Assembly: GCA_958413095.1 (NCBI GenBank)
Contig: CATYUF010000003.1
Location: 1-58,675 of the forward strand
Length of the DNA: 58,675 bases
Direction of reading: 5' to 3'
From: an uncultured Clostridium sp.
GTDB taxonomy: Bacteria; Bacillota; Clostridia; TANB77; CAG-508
Position 1 is the first letter of the stretch. The number at the start of each line of letters is the position of its first letter. The translations under genes and the position numbers were made by a program. Below the pieces are notes generated by a model. That model was not told the origin of the DNA, searched no databases, and worked only from the letters and a program-made list of their open reading frames with translations. Below are positions 17,795 to 28,750 of the stretch, in pieces.

Positions 17795-18628
17795 ATGAAA
17801 AAAATTAGAATTAAAAATTATAAATTAGTTTTTACAATATTAATATTGATATTATGTGTCACATCATTTCTATATTATGATTTAGTTTTTAAAAAAGTAT
17901 TTGCAAGAGAAGAATTTACAAAACAAATTGTAAAATCAGCAGAAGAAAATGAAAATCCAATATTTAAGATACACAAGATAATTGTATATAGTAGTGCAAA
18001 TGCTATTGATAAAAGTGAAAATGAATCATTAAAAGATTTAAGTATATTGCAATATTCAGATATTGCAATATACTTAGATAATACAAGCACAGTATATGAT
18101 ATGACAAGTGAAAACACAGTTAAAGAATTATATATAGATAATGTAAAAATCACAACAGGTTCAGATAAAGGATATCAATATGTAAATTATAAAAATGCAT
18201 TAGACTTTGCTAAATACAAAGAAATTGAAGAACCAGAGAGTGAAAAAATTGAGTATAATATAATAACAAATAATAGTCAAAATGATAATACAGATTACTC
18301 AAAACCTACATTTTATTCAGACTGCTCAAATCCAATTACTTTAGAATATATGAATCAAGATATTATAACAAATTATGCAGCATCTAGTGATGCAAATACG
18401 GTATCATTTAATGGAAAAGTATTGCAAGAGGCAAATGTAAATCTTGAAGACATAAATTATAATTTGAGTTTTAATATTAATATTATAAACAACCTAAATG
18501 AACATTTTACTTGTAATGTAAAACTTGACATTGATTTAAGTGATGAAGATGGAGGAGTTTATAAAGGGTACAAATATGATACAAATACTGTTTCAGGGTA
18601 TGAGTATGAATTTATTAAGATATCTTAA
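17795..18628 (+). CDS. Exported or membrane-anchored protein, unknown
   Basis: A 277-aa protein with AAAGGAG before ATG 17795. A basic start and a hydrophobic helix at about 10-28 form a signal or anchor. The remainder is asparagine/aspartate-rich and mostly beta by pattern, with a pair of NINIINN-like strands and no known catalytic motif. It is 11 nt downstream of the glucosaminidase and upstream of a terminator, so the two are co-transcribed and both act at the cell envelope. Function unknown. Confidence 0.65.
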   Translation: MKKIRIKNYKLVFTILILILCVTSFLYYDLVFKKVFAREEFTKQIVKSAEENENPIFKIHKIIVYSSANAIDKSENESLKDLSILQYSDIAIYLDNTSTVYDMTSENTVKELYIDNVKITTGSDKGYQYVNYKNALDFAKYKEIEEPESEKIEYNIITNNSQNDNTDYSKPTFYSDCSNPITLEYMNQDIITNYAASSDANTVSFNGKVLQEANVNLEDINYNLSFNINIINNLNEHFTCNVKLDIDLSDEDGGVYKGYKYDTNTVSGYEYEFIKIS

Positions 18629-18637
18629 ATAAAATGG

Positions 18638-18684
18638 CAGAACTATAAAATTGAAATGAAAATTTATAGTTCTGTTATTTTATT
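18638..18684 (+). terminator. Terminator after the envelope operon
   Basis: CAGAACTATAAA pairs with TTTATAGTTCTG (18638-18649 with 18663-18674), followed by TTATTTTATT. Confidence 0.75.
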
Positions 18685-18739
18685 ATTGTTTTTTTTAAAA
18701 TTTATGATATACTTTAAAATATTTAAATAGGAGGAAAAA

Positions 18740-19405
18740 ATGGAGATTTTACACACAATAGAAATATACTTTTTATTATTCATAACATATGCATTTTTCG
18801 GATGGCTTATGGAAGTAATTTGTAAATTAATACAAGAAAAAAGATTTATAAACAGAGGATTTTTAATCGGTCCATATTGCCCAATATATGGATGGGGAGC
18901 ACTAGCAATAACTATTCTACTAAAAAAATATTTAGATGACCCAATAGCACTATTCTTTATGTCTGTAATTATATGTTCAGTAATAGAATATTTAACAAGT
19001 TATATATTAGAGAAAAAATATCATGCAAGATGGTGGGATTATAGTAATAAAAAATATAATATAAATGGAAGAATTTGCTTAGAAACATTAATTCCATTTG
19101 GGCTTTTAGGAATGATAATATCATACTTTACAAATCCAGTATTTTTTAATTGGTATTCATCTCTTAGTGACATTGGATTGCACATAATATCAGGACTATT
19201 ATTATTAATATTTATTACAGATAATATTATTTCATCTAGAATAGTAGCTGCAATCAAAGCAGAAGGAATAAAAGCAACAAAAGATAATACAGAAGAAATA
19301 ACACAATTTGTAACACAAAAATTAAGAGAAAAATCTATGCTTCATAGAAGGTTGGTTAATGCCTTTCCAAATATGAAGGGTATACATGTTAAAATTAAAA
19401 AGTAA
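18740..19405 (+). CDS. Putative ABC transporter permease, CmpB-like membrane protein
   Basis: A 221-aa polytopic membrane protein with ATG after AGGAGG. Several membrane segments are interleaved with conserved family blocks: FFGWLMEVI, RGFLIGPYCPIYGWGA, YLTSYILEKKYHARWWDYS and LIPFGLLG. This matches the PF06541-type putative ABC-transporter membrane family common in Firmicutes. No ATPase gene is adjacent, so the transporter label is only by family. It is likely monocistronic. Confidence 0.75.
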   Translation: MEILHTIEIYFLLFITYAFFGWLMEVICKLIQEKRFINRGFLIGPYCPIYGWGALAITILLKKYLDDPIALFFMSVIICSVIEYLTSYILEKKYHARWWDYSNKKYNINGRICLETLIPFGLLGMIISYFTNPVFFNWYSSLSDIGLHIISGLLLLIFITDNIISSRIVAAIKAEGIKATKDNTEEITQFVTQKLREKSMLHRRLVNAFPNMKGIHVKIKK

Positions 19406-19736
19406 AGACATTTACTAAAAGAAACTATAATAATTAGATAAAAAATAATAAAATATTGTAAATATCGGTATTTTTTAGCAAAAATTTATATAGATGTATT
19501 GTTGTTTTGTTTGGTAAATCTTTCTAATATATATTTAAGCTATTTGTAAAATAAATGTATATAACAAAAAAGAAATTTAATGATGAAAAACTTGTTGAAT
19601 TTGTAAAAGTATGCTATGATTTAACTAAGTGAACAAAGCAAAATAAAAGGAAATTTATGGAGCAAAGCCAAAAGACTAAAAGTTATAAAAGAAAACTAAT
19701 GATGGCTAGGTTACACAGAAGAAAAGGGGGATTTTT
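19406..19736. other. Intergenic gap with no clear feature
   Basis: 331 nt with no terminator or RNA that I can support. A 26-codon ORF (ATG 19555 to the stop at about 19632) exists but has no good ribosome binding site. An AAAAGGGGG site just before 19737 belongs to the next gene. Confidence 0.4.
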
Positions 19737-20813
19737 ATGAAAAAAGAAAAAATGAAATTATGGAACAAAATCGTAGTAGGCATTTTAGTAATAATACTTA
19801 TGGCTGTTATAGGCATTATTGCATATAAACTTTATGAACTAATTGATATGGATAATAGGTATCAAGCATTTAAAGAGATACCAACAGTAGAAACAAAAGG
19901 AAAATTATCTTATAACCAAGAAGAAAACTGTGCTAAGGTAGAAGGAATGGACTATGTATTTCAAGATGGAATAGGAGTTAAAATAGATTCAATTAGTATA
20001 ACTGATGATACTTTTAAAGCAAATGTTAATTTTAAATTAAATAAGGAATTTGATTATAAAATGTTATCATTTTCATACGTAGTATATGACGAAAATAAGA
20101 ATATTTATCAAATATTTTCGGGAATGCATTTTGGTGAAAATGAAAAATATGATTATAATGCAATTTTTATGGGAAAAGAACTTGGAGTATATAATAATAA
20201 AGATATATACAGTCCATACTTAGCAAATAGTGGTGGAATAGGAAATATATCAGTAAATGAAAATGAAAAAACAGCAATTAATGATATACATATTGAAACT
20301 AGGGATAAATTTCCTAAAAGCAATAAAATATATATAAAAATATTTGATATAGGATATTTAGATGTTAGCAAAGGCGAAAATGACCAAATGAATATTAAAA
20401 ATATTGATTTAAGTAATTATAAATGGTTATTTGAATTTGATATTCCAGATGAAATGAATAAAAGAGAAACTATAAATTTAAAATTAGCAAATGAAATTCC
20501 AGGATTAGAAATATTAAAAATAACATTAACAGAAACAAAATTTGTGATGAATTTTAAATCAGAAGACTACCTAAATTTAATAGCTTCAGGAAAAGATATG
20601 GTAGGAGACGAATTTAGAAAAAAATGTGAAGAAATGCTAAATATTACAGATGGAGAAGGAAATAAATATCAAGAAGCTGGTGGAGGAACAGCAGGAGATG
20701 GTGGATATAGTGTATCTTTCAACATTACTAAAAAAGATTTAGCGAAGAAATTATTTATTAATTTTAAGGTAGGAGATAAAGAGTATAAGAGTGAATTAAT
20801 AGAAAGTAAATGA
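19737..20813 (+). CDS. Membrane-anchored extracytoplasmic protein, DUF4179-like layout
   Basis: A 358-aa protein with ATG behind AAAAGGGGG. One membrane helix at about 11-32 is followed by a large beta-rich extracytoplasmic domain. The VEGMDYVFQDGIGVKIDSISITDD block and later strands recall DUF4179-type stress or envelope proteins in Firmicutes, but the match is only by layout. No cysteines or enzyme motifs stand out. It is followed at once by a strong terminator, so it is the last gene of its transcript. Function unknown. Confidence 0.65.
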   Translation: MKKEKMKLWNKIVVGILVIILMAVIGIIAYKLYELIDMDNRYQAFKEIPTVETKGKLSYNQEENCAKVEGMDYVFQDGIGVKIDSISITDDTFKANVNFKLNKEFDYKMLSFSYVVYDENKNIYQIFSGMHFGENEKYDYNAIFMGKELGVYNNKDIYSPYLANSGGIGNISVNENEKTAINDIHIETRDKFPKSNKIYIKIFDIGYLDVSKGENDQMNIKNIDLSNYKWLFEFDIPDEMNKRETINLKLANEIPGLEILKITLTETKFVMNFKSEDYLNLIASGKDMVGDEFRKKCEEMLNITDGEGNKYQEAGGGTAGDGGYSVSFNITKKDLAKKLFINFKVGDKEYKSELIESK

Positions 20814-20820
20814 AAAAGCT

Positions 20821-20856
20821 AAAAAAGATTGTAAAAAAATTTACAATCTTTTTTTA
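20821..20856 (+). terminator. Rho-independent terminator
   Basis: AAAAAAGATTGTAAA pairs with TTTACAATCTTTTTT (20821-20835 with 20840-20854), with a short A-rich loop. Confidence 0.8.
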
Positions 20857-20930
20857 GACAAATACGAACCTTTCTTCAAAAATATTACATATTAATTTGA
20901 TTTTCTTTTCATAATTTTCAACAATGTAGT

Positions 20931-21458
20931 TTAATCCTTGTTATAAAAAGAGTTAACCAATTTAAACTTTATTGGATCATGCTCGACTTCATGTGATGCA
21001 AATTCGAGTAAGCATTCATGACAATTATAGTCAAAATATGCACATCTTTCAGCAGCAGAACCTATGGCATCACCTGGTGCACATAAATCATGAGCTTCCC
21101 ATTCTTTTACTTTTTCTAATTGAGTAATTTTACTTTTTTGATGAATAAGATTTATTTCATCCTGAGATAAATCCTTAATATCATATTGTAATAATTTTGT
21201 TTTAGTTATAATGTGATCACATAACCCTTTTAGGGCTACTATTGCTCCTCTTTTAGATTGAGTGTAAATAGCTAGATTAATCACATCTTCTTTAACTTCA
21301 CTGACATATTCACTAAAATAATTCTTAAATTCATCATAACTATCAAAAATATATACAACATTTGTTTTAACTTTTTTTATTGTATATTTCTTTTCTTTTT
21401 CAATAGTAGCACCTGTGATAAACAAGAATAGTTTTGTTTTTAAATCTAATTTGTCCAT
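20931..21458 (-). CDS. Hypothetical protein with C-terminal cysteine cluster
   Basis: A 175-aa cytosolic protein; ATG 21458 follows AGGAGG on the minus strand. The first half is alpha/beta-like (FLFITGATIEKEKKYTI, VVYIFDSYDEFKNYF). The C-terminal part has four cysteines (HDLCAPGDAIG, RCAYFDYNCHECLLEF) that could bind a metal. I do not recognise the family. It lies just before the mobilisable-element remnant, and codon use is native-like, so whether it belongs to the element is open. Confidence 0.55.
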   Translation of the reverse strand: MDKLDLKTKLFLFITGATIEKEKKYTIKKVKTNVVYIFDSYDEFKNYFSEYVSEVKEDVINLAIYTQSKRGAIVALKGLCDHIITKTKLLQYDIKDLSQDEINLIHQKSKITQLEKVKEWEAHDLCAPGDAIGSAAERCAYFDYNCHECLLEFASHEVEHDPIKFKLVNSFYNKD

Positions 21459-21733
21459 GATTTTCCTCCTTACAATTGTAATATGAGAATTTGCAACTTG
21501 CTATTTTTCTTTTTTCTCGCATAGCTACGAAAATTTTACTTTAATATAATATCATGTTTTACATAAAATCACAATGAATTTGATAAATTTAATTATATGT
21601 TATTTATATTATAAATTAATTGTAAATTTTTACTGTGTTTGCTTGTTTTATATTGTAAATTATTGTAATATATTAACAACCTTTCTTGTCAAAAGGTAAT
21701 CTTTTACATAAGGACTGAAAGGGGGAAGTACAT

Positions 21734-21859
21734 ATGACAAACGCAGAACTAATTTTGCAACTAGTAGATAGATTATTAAAACAAAAAGAAGAAATTGAAA
21801 CATTAAAGTCTACGAAAGCAAATACAAAAGATGAAAAAAGTAAAGCAGATAATACATAA
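21734..21859 (+). CDS. 41-aa small protein at the edge of the mobile element
   Basis: ATG 21734 follows a strong GAAAGGGGGAAG site. The product begins MTNAELILQLVDRLL and is one amphipathic helix followed by a lysine-rich tail. Short proteins like this are common at the edges of clostridial mobile elements, often as small regulators; that role is not shown here. A terminator follows 11 nt after the stop, so it is a complete small transcription unit. Confidence 0.55.
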   Translation: MTNAELILQLVDRLLKQKEEIETLKSTKANTKDEKSKADNT

Positions 21860-21870
21860 TAGTATTATTA

Positions 21871-21906
21871 AACAGGATAGAATGTTGCGGTCTATCCTGT
21901 TTTTAT
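21871..21906 (+). terminator. Terminator after the 41-aa ORF
   Basis: AACAGGATAG pairs with CTATCCTGTT, loop AATGTTGCGGT, followed by a T-rich tail. Confidence 0.8.
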
Positions 21907-22222
21907 ATAAAAAAAGTATGTGTAGTTGCGATACACATACAAGTACAAATGACATTCGCAGAACTTTGAATGTTTTATTTAATGTAACTACATAATAACA
22001 TTTTTGTTGGTATTTGTCAAATATTTTTCCACTTTAAATTAATATAGGATTATTAATATTAATCCATATATAAATCATTATATAGTCCATCTTCAAATTG
22101 GAGAGAACAACGTAGATATCTACAACTTTTTCACACCTTTAACGATTGATACAAATATCAATCAATTTATTAAAGTATATCATATTTTTAGTAAATTGCA
22201 ATAAAATTATAAGAAATTTTGT
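21907..22222. other. Non-coding stretch with a small hairpin
   Basis: The only clear structure is a perfect 9-bp hairpin, GTATGTGTA / TACACATAC (21916-21924 with 21932-21940). No ORF with a ribosome binding site is visible in this part of the 431-nt gap. Confidence 0.4.
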
Positions 22223-22268
22223 AAAAAATGGAGAGAATACCTTGAAATAGGCATCCCCTCCATTTTTT
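22223..22268 (-). terminator. Terminator of the 22291-22797 gene
   Basis: AAAAAATGGAG (22223-22233) pairs with CTCCATTTTTT (22258-22268). On the minus strand the stem is followed by a T-containing tail; it can serve both directions. Confidence 0.65.
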
Positions 22269-22290
22269 ACCAACGAAGAGATTTCTTATA

Positions 22291-22797
22291 TTATTCTTCG
22301 CGTTCTTCTGGATACTTAGTCAGCCACCAGTCTTGATAGTCATTTTTTATCGCCTCTGTTAAAAGTTTGGAATGAGGCGATAAAAATGCCATCCAATCGC
22401 CATACGATTCTTTAATATCAATGCACCACCAGAAATTACTGTGGCGACCATCGTATGATGTGTCTTCTTTTCTCGCTTTGGGTACTTTTTCAAGTTCTGA
22501 ATACTCTTTGAGATGATAAGGTTTTTCAATATACTGGCTAATAGCCTGTATTATCATCGTCGAGCAGTTTTTCTTGCAGAATACCATCAGCTCATCTTTT
22601 TCTGGAGTATAAATACCTGTATTAAAAACTTCATACTCAGAAAAATGATACATTAAACGCCGAAATGCTTTTGGAATTGCACCGAACTCGAACTCTGCGG
22701 AGCCCATGTAGTCAAGTGATACAACTCCATCAGAACCAGTAAGATACTTACCTTTTTCTTCAAAAGTTCCACGTTGTATAAGCCAAAAGTTTGCCAT
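22291..22797 (-). CDS. Hypothetical protein of the mobile element, foreign composition
   Basis: A 168-aa protein; I use ATG 22797 because AAAGGAG lies 7 nt upstream, whereas the longer frame has no site. Visible text includes FWLIQRGTFEEKGKYLTGSDG, LDYMGSAEFEFGAIPKAF and a tryptophan-rich end. Codons are more GC-rich than the surroundings (GGC, TCC, GCG, CGT, CGG), which suggests recent transfer. No enzyme motif is recognised. It is the last gene of the minus-strand set with the relaxase. Confidence 0.6.
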   Translation of the reverse strand: MANFWLIQRGTFEEKGKYLTGSDGVVSLDYMGSAEFEFGAIPKAFRRLMYHFSEYEVFNTGIYTPEKDELMVFCKKNCSTMIIQAISQYIEKPYHLKEYSELEKVPKARKEDTSYDGRHSNFWWCIDIKESYGDWMAFLSPHSKLLTEAIKNDYQDWWLTKYPEEREE

Positions 22798-22855
22798 ATA
22801 AGACACTCCTTTCAAAAATTGGATAATAACATTATACCATATTTTTATGTTAATT

Positions 22856-23158
22856 TCAATACATTTTAATACTATTGAATGTATATAAGACAACTTTATT
22901 TCTTTCAGATTGTTTCATCTCCATTATTTTAGCCATTGTAAACATTACAAGTTTATATTTTGCAAAATTTATCAATGTAGTTCTGTATTCTTTATCAACT
23001 TCTTTTAACATAGTATCAAATTTCTCATACATTTCAGCCTTATTATATAAAATATTAGCCCAATCGCTTGTAGTTAAGCATATTCCTAATCTTAATTTAT
23101 CTTTTATACTCATATCTTTAATTATATTTATTACGTTTTTAACTTTATCTTCTTCCAT
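22856..23158 (-). CDS. Hypothetical helical protein downstream of the relaxase
   Basis: A 100-aa protein starting at ATG 23158 with AAGGAGG upstream, 15 nt after the relaxase stop. It is lysine-rich and helical (VKNVINIIKDMSIKDKLRLG), with no membrane segment or cysteine cluster. It is probably translated with the mobilisation gene. Function unknown; an accessory role in mobilisation is only a guess from position. Confidence 0.55.
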   Translation of the reverse strand: MEEDKVKNVINIIKDMSIKDKLRLGICLTTSDWANILYNKAEMYEKFDTMLKEVDKEYRTTLINFAKYKLVMFTMAKIMEMKQSERNKVVLYTFNSIKMY

Positions 23159-23173
23159 AACAATTTCCTCCTT

Positions 23174-24562
23174 TTAAAATCTAGTATCATTATTTTTCTT
23201 TTTATTTTTAGTTTGCTTGTCTTCATTGGGTATAGTTACTCTTCTAGCAATATTATTTGCAATTTCATTGTCGTTGTCATCAAATATTCTATTTTTATAT
23301 AGGTCATCACTAACAATTTTATAATTGTCATCCTTGTTATAGCAAATTCTTTTATGAAAATGGCTCATAATATTATGCCAAAAGCCTTTGAATTTTTCTA
23401 ACTCTTGTTTTAGCTTTTCTTTTTCAGCTTGTAACCTGCCAATAATTTTATCTTTAGTAGAGAGTTCATTTTTTAAACTGCCGATTTCATTATCTTTTAG
23501 TTCTATTTCATATTTAAGTGAACGATTTTCTTTTTCTATTTCAAAAGCAGAATGCTCAAAATCCTTAATCGCCATATTCAAGTCATTTACATTTCTAACA
23601 GTTTTAGTAATATCTTTTACGTAATTAGTATAATTTTTGATTTTTTGGACATCCTCGTTTGAAATAACCATATTATTTTTATTCATCAAAGTAGGTTTTA
23701 AATTATTTAATATTGTATTTATATCATTACTGGTATTATCAAGTTTTTTTGTTTGATTATTAGCTTTTTCAAGTTTTAGCTCTTTCTGTTTTAGCTGTTT
23801 CTTTATTTCTCTATAATTGCCCATTTCATTAACATTGATGTCCTGATTTCTGCCCTTTTGCTTCTCTTTTAGTTTAAAATCCATATCGTAGAACTTATTA
23901 AAAGACTTTATGCAAGCATTTCTCATTTTATCTTGTATTTGTGTTAATGTGGTTTTAGTAAATAACTTTGATTTTACTACTTGTTTTTTCATTCCTCTTT
24001 TACAATCATAAGAAACTGGAACACCTACAATGTGCATATGGGGAGAAACTTCATCAAAGTGTATTGTTGCATTTGCTATTTTAAAATCTGGTACAATTTT
24101 AATTAAGTCCTTTACTTGCTCATTATATACATCAACCATTTTAACTCTATATCTTTCATCTTTATCATTCCAAAAGTCTATATCTCCAAGTTCTATTATA
24201 ATTTCACAAGCAATATCATTATGTGAATCGCATACCTTTTTGAAGTAATCGTCAATTTTTCTATCTTCACGAGTTTGTTTGTTGTTATATTCAATTCTTG
24301 CTTTTTCAAATTCATCTAAATATACTTGCTTAACATCTTCGACAATATCGTTTGTTCCATAAATCGTTCTAATTAATTCTCTTTGATTATCATAATCCCT
24401 CAAATTATGTTTGTTCACATCTGATAAATCTTTTGCATTTTGAATTGCATTATTAGATAGAGAAGTTGTACCAGATACATTTTCTTTTGCAACTTTTTTT
24501 GCTAATTTACTTTTATTTTTATCACTACCCAAATGAAAAGAATATGCTAATTCTTGCTCCAT
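23174..24562 (-). CDS. MobV-family relaxase (Pre/Mob)
   Basis: About 462 aa with start at ATG 24562 (MEQELAYSFHLG); longer in-frame starts have worse ribosome binding sites. Relaxases nick one strand at oriT for conjugative mobilisation. The metal motif HFDEVSPHMHIVGVPV (H-x-D-E-x-x-P-H-x-H) is the MobV hallmark. An N-terminal arginine/asparagine block and a long C-terminal coiled coil (about 255-410) complete the layout. It is the transfer gene of the element; no type IV secretion genes are in the window, so a helper would be needed. Confidence 0.85.
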   Translation of the reverse strand: MEQELAYSFHLGSDKNKSKLAKKVAKENVSGTTSLSNNAIQNAKDLSDVNKHNLRDYDNQRELIRTIYGTNDIVEDVKQVYLDEFEKARIEYNNKQTREDRKIDDYFKKVCDSHNDIACEIIIELGDIDFWNDKDERYRVKMVDVYNEQVKDLIKIVPDFKIANATIHFDEVSPHMHIVGVPVSYDCKRGMKKQVVKSKLFTKTTLTQIQDKMRNACIKSFNKFYDMDFKLKEKQKGRNQDINVNEMGNYREIKKQLKQKELKLEKANNQTKKLDNTSNDINTILNNLKPTLMNKNNMVISNEDVQKIKNYTNYVKDITKTVRNVNDLNMAIKDFEHSAFEIEKENRSLKYEIELKDNEIGSLKNELSTKDKIIGRLQAEKEKLKQELEKFKGFWHNIMSHFHKRICYNKDDNYKIVSDDLYKNRIFDDNDNEIANNIARRVTIPNEDKQTKNKKKNNDTRF

Positions 24563-24686
24563 AAAAAATTCCATTCCTTTCTTGCTTCGCTTAAAGGCAC
24601 ACATAGGAATGAAAGCCTTGAGTTAGAAGCATTTTCATTATATAATTACCTTAAGGGAATATATACTACAAAGCACGGAGAGGGGA

Positions 24687-24704
24687 GTTGCAGATTTCTG
24701 CAAC
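24687..24704. other. Hairpin upstream of relaxase, candidate oriT or IS end structure
   Basis: GTTGCAGA and TCTGCAAC form a perfect 8-bp stem with a 2-nt loop in the 309-nt gap between relaxase and transposase. A MobV oriT would be expected upstream of the relaxase gene. It could instead belong to the left end of the IS110 element and its guide RNA. Confidence 0.4.
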
Positions 24705-24871
24705 TTTCAGATTAAATCAGCATAAAAAACAGTGCAAGTGCAGTTGTTTCAAGCACACATAAGTAGTCCCTTGAGGCTGTAAACTAATCATTGACTGATA
24801 GTTATTTTATAGTGTTAATTGCACAGTCCCTTTATTCCCTAAAAAATTTATTATATAAAGGAGTTTTTATC

Positions 24872-26164
24872 ATGGAAGTTATTTATCACAAAGCTTGCGG
24901 TGTTGACGTGCACAAATCTTTTATAGTAGCTGTCATTTGTGACTCTACTTCCGTCAAACCTCAATATCTTCGTAAACGTTTTTCTACCTTTAATAATTCT
25001 CTAATTGAATTTAGAAATTGGTTATTAGCTAACGATTGTCAGAATGTATGCATGGAATCTACCGGAAAATATTATGTTCCTGTATACAATGCATTAGAAG
25101 GTCATATTTCTAATGTCGTCCTTGCTAATCCTAAATGGGTTAGATGTATTAAAGGCGAAAAAGATGATAACAAAGATGCCAAATGGATTGCTGATTTTTT
25201 TAAACTTGGAATAGTACGTGGTAGTTTTATTCCAAACAAAGATATTAGAATCCTCAGAGAACTTACACGTTATCTTTACAAACTAACTAATATGCGTACC
25301 TCTGAAAAGAACAGATTTACAAATTCTCTTACTGTTGGTAATTGCAAATTAGATTTAGTTTTCTCTGATATTTTTGGTAAAACATCTTCTGCTATCATCA
25401 ATACTATTTTATCACAAAATGAGTATAATGACGAAGATATTTTAAAAAATATTGATTGGCGTTGTAAATCCTCTAATGAAGATATCCTTAATTCTATTAG
25501 TGGTATCTCTTGGGAAGATACTCAAAAGCAACGTATGAATGTTATTCAAGAACATATTGATTATTTAGATAAATCAATTAAAACCATAAGAGGAATAATT
25601 GATTCTATTATTGCACCATATGAAAGTGCTATTAATCTTTTATGTTCAATACCTGGAATTGACCGAAAATCTGCAATAACAATTATTTCTGAAATCGGTA
25701 CAGATATGAATCAATTTTCTTCTCATTATCGTTTGGCTTCTTGGGCAGGTCTTGCTCCTGGATGTAATGAATCAGCTGGTAAAAAGAAATCTGTAAAAAT
25801 CTCTAGAGCTGGTGTATATTTAAAACCTGCACTTGTTGAAGTTGCACATTGTGCTGTAAAAGATAAAGCAAATGATTATTATGCTAAAAAGTTTAACATT
25901 CTTTCTAAACGTAGAGGTAAGAAACGTGCTTATATTGCTATTGCCAGAAAAATATTAGTTGCTATTTATCACATGCTTTCAAGTGGTGAGCTTTTTAATC
26001 CTACAGATGTGGCAAAAGTTGAAACTACCGATAAAGATAAAATTAAATTTACTAAAAACAATTTTATGCAATCAACAAAGCAACTAATTTCTCTTGGTTT
26101 AACAATTGATGAATTACAAGCGCTTATTACATCCAAAATATCAGAATCCACTCTCATTATATAA
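24872..26164 (+). CDS. IS110-family transposase
   Basis: A 430-aa recombinase; ATG 24872 has AAAGGAG in front. The N-terminal RuvC-like DEDD domain shows CGVDVHKSFIVAVICD, CMESTGKYYVPV and DDNKDAKWIAD. The C-terminal Transposase_20 domain shows LLCSIPGIDRKSAITII, RLASWAGLAPG and the serine-bearing GKKKSVKISRAG. The family uses an RNA from the non-coding end to choose donor and target. The gene is intact and its codon use (TCT, CGT, CTT rich) differs from neighbours, which shows recent arrival. It lies within the decayed mobilisable element, between relaxase and recombinase. Confidence 0.9.
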   Translation: MEVIYHKACGVDVHKSFIVAVICDSTSVKPQYLRKRFSTFNNSLIEFRNWLLANDCQNVCMESTGKYYVPVYNALEGHISNVVLANPKWVRCIKGEKDDNKDAKWIADFFKLGIVRGSFIPNKDIRILRELTRYLYKLTNMRTSEKNRFTNSLTVGNCKLDLVFSDIFGKTSSAIINTILSQNEYNDEDILKNIDWRCKSSNEDILNSISGISWEDTQKQRMNVIQEHIDYLDKSIKTIRGIIDSIIAPYESAINLLCSIPGIDRKSAITIISEIGTDMNQFSSHYRLASWAGLAPGCNESAGKKKSVKISRAGVYLKPALVEVAHCAVKDKANDYYAKKFNILSKRRGKKRAYIAIARKILVAIYHMLSSGELFNPTDVAKVETTDKDKIKFTKNNFMQSTKQLISLGLTIDELQALITSKISESTLII

Positions 26165-26302
26165 TTTGAATTTTTTGGGGGAAGGGGGAACTATGCCCTT
26201 TTTATTTTATTTTGGTTTTATTTTTATATATTTTTCTTTCAAACTATTCCTCCTTTGAAATTTCTTCGTAGTACAGGACTTTGACCTTGTCACAAGTCCT
26301 AA

Positions 26303-26339
26303 CCCCCTATATGTTATGACATACTATCATAACAGGGGG
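26303..26339. repeat. Hairpin CCCCCT...AGGGGG near the recombinase 3' end
   Basis: CCCCCTATATGTTATGA (26303-26319) pairs with TCATAACAGGGGG (26327-26339) with a small bulge. AGGACTT/AAGTCCT forms a second hairpin just upstream. The region 26165-26437 has no gene; these may be the recombinase terminator or an old element end. Confidence 0.5.
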
Positions 26340-26437
26340 CTCTGCGAGGCAATAAATTTTCTCCCACAGGGATAAAATTTATTCAAATTAACTATCGCCA
26401 CTTTCATTTTTACTTCGTAAAAACAAAACGTGCCACG

Positions 26438-27916
<1,479 letters not shown>

Positions 27917-28117
27917 TCAAAAAAGAGACATCAAAGTACATACGAGTACTACTGACATCTCTTAAATCCATTTATCATAAACTAAAATATAATAATGCAA
28001 TATAATATAATTTTTTCAAAGTACTCATAATAATATATCTAGCTCTTGCCGAGTAAATATACATAATTTATTGCCTATATTATATCACGATTCAAAGAAA
28101 TGTCAAATATTTACAAT

Positions 28118-28387
28118 TTATATGTTTTTCAAATATTCTTCTAACTCTGATAATTTAATCTTTTTAGTTAAATTTGAAATATATACATCATTTGAATAAT
28201 TGAAAACTAGAAAAGTAATATTTTTAATAATTACTTTATGTGGCTCAATATATGTAAGATTAGTTTTAGCTAACATTCTAATACTGCCATTTATAAAAGT
28301 AGGGGTAACTTTAGCAAATTCACATATAAATTCAAGTCGCTGTTTTAGACATTCCTCAAATTCTAGTTCTTGCTTAATTATCTTCAT
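28118..28387 (-). CDS. Small hypothetical protein
   Basis: An 89-aa protein with ATG 28387 behind AAAGGA. It has helical ends and a central beta-rich section (THVKV-like pattern, VIIKNITFLVFNY) without known motifs. It lies between the mobile-element remnant and two tRNA genes, which are frequent insertion targets, so it may be a leftover of an older insertion. Function unknown. Confidence 0.45.
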   Translation of the reverse strand: MKIIKQELEFEECLKQRLEFICEFAKVTPTFINGSIRMLAKTNLTYIEPHKVIIKNITFLVFNYSNDVYISNLTKKIKLSELEEYLKNI

Positions 28388-28435
28388 TTTTAGCACATCC
28401 TTTCATTTGGATGATTTTAATATTGTTTTTAGGCA

Positions 28436-28473
28436 ACAAAAAAATCAACCAGATTTTTTTCTGATTGATTTTT
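28436..28473 (-). terminator. Terminator of the tRNA unit
   Basis: AAAAATCAACCAGA pairs with TCTGATTGATTTTT (28440-28453 with 28460-28473, one mismatch). On the minus strand it ends in a T-rich run just downstream of tRNA-Cys; it works in both directions. Confidence 0.75.
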
Positions 28474-28512
28474 GTACCAATTCTGTTCTATTAGTTCGAA
28501 CAGATACGTCGT

Positions 28513-28587
28513 TGGAGGCGACACCCGGATTCGAACCGGGGATCAGAGTTTTGCAGACTCGTGCCTTAGCCACTTGGCTATGTCGCC
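28513..28587 (-). tRNA. tRNA-Cys (GCA)
   Basis: A full cloverleaf reads from 28587: acceptor GGCGACA with TGTCGCC, D-arm AGCCAAGTGGCT, anticodon loop CTGCAAA with GCA anticodon, T-arm GGTTCGAATCC, discriminator T (typical for tRNA-Cys) and an encoded CCA. Confidence 0.95.
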
Positions 28588-28657
28588 ATATATAATTAAT
28601 TATATGCAAAGACTTAATTAATAGTACTAAAATAGAAAAAATAATTAAAATTCTATA

Positions 28658-28733
28658 TGGAGCGGGAAACGGGGCTCAAACCCGCGACCTCTGCCTTGGC
28701 AAGGCAGCGCTCTATCAACTGAGCTATTCCCGC
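28658..28733 (-). tRNA. tRNA-Gly (GCC)
   Basis: The cloverleaf from 28733 has acceptor GCGGGAA, D-arm AGCTCAGTTGATAGAGC, anticodon loop TTGCCAA (GCC), T-arm GGGTTTGAGCCC and an encoded CCA. It shares a transcription unit with tRNA-Cys. It reads GGC/GGT, not GGA. Confidence 0.95.
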
Positions 28734-28750
28734 ATAATTAAGCAATTATT

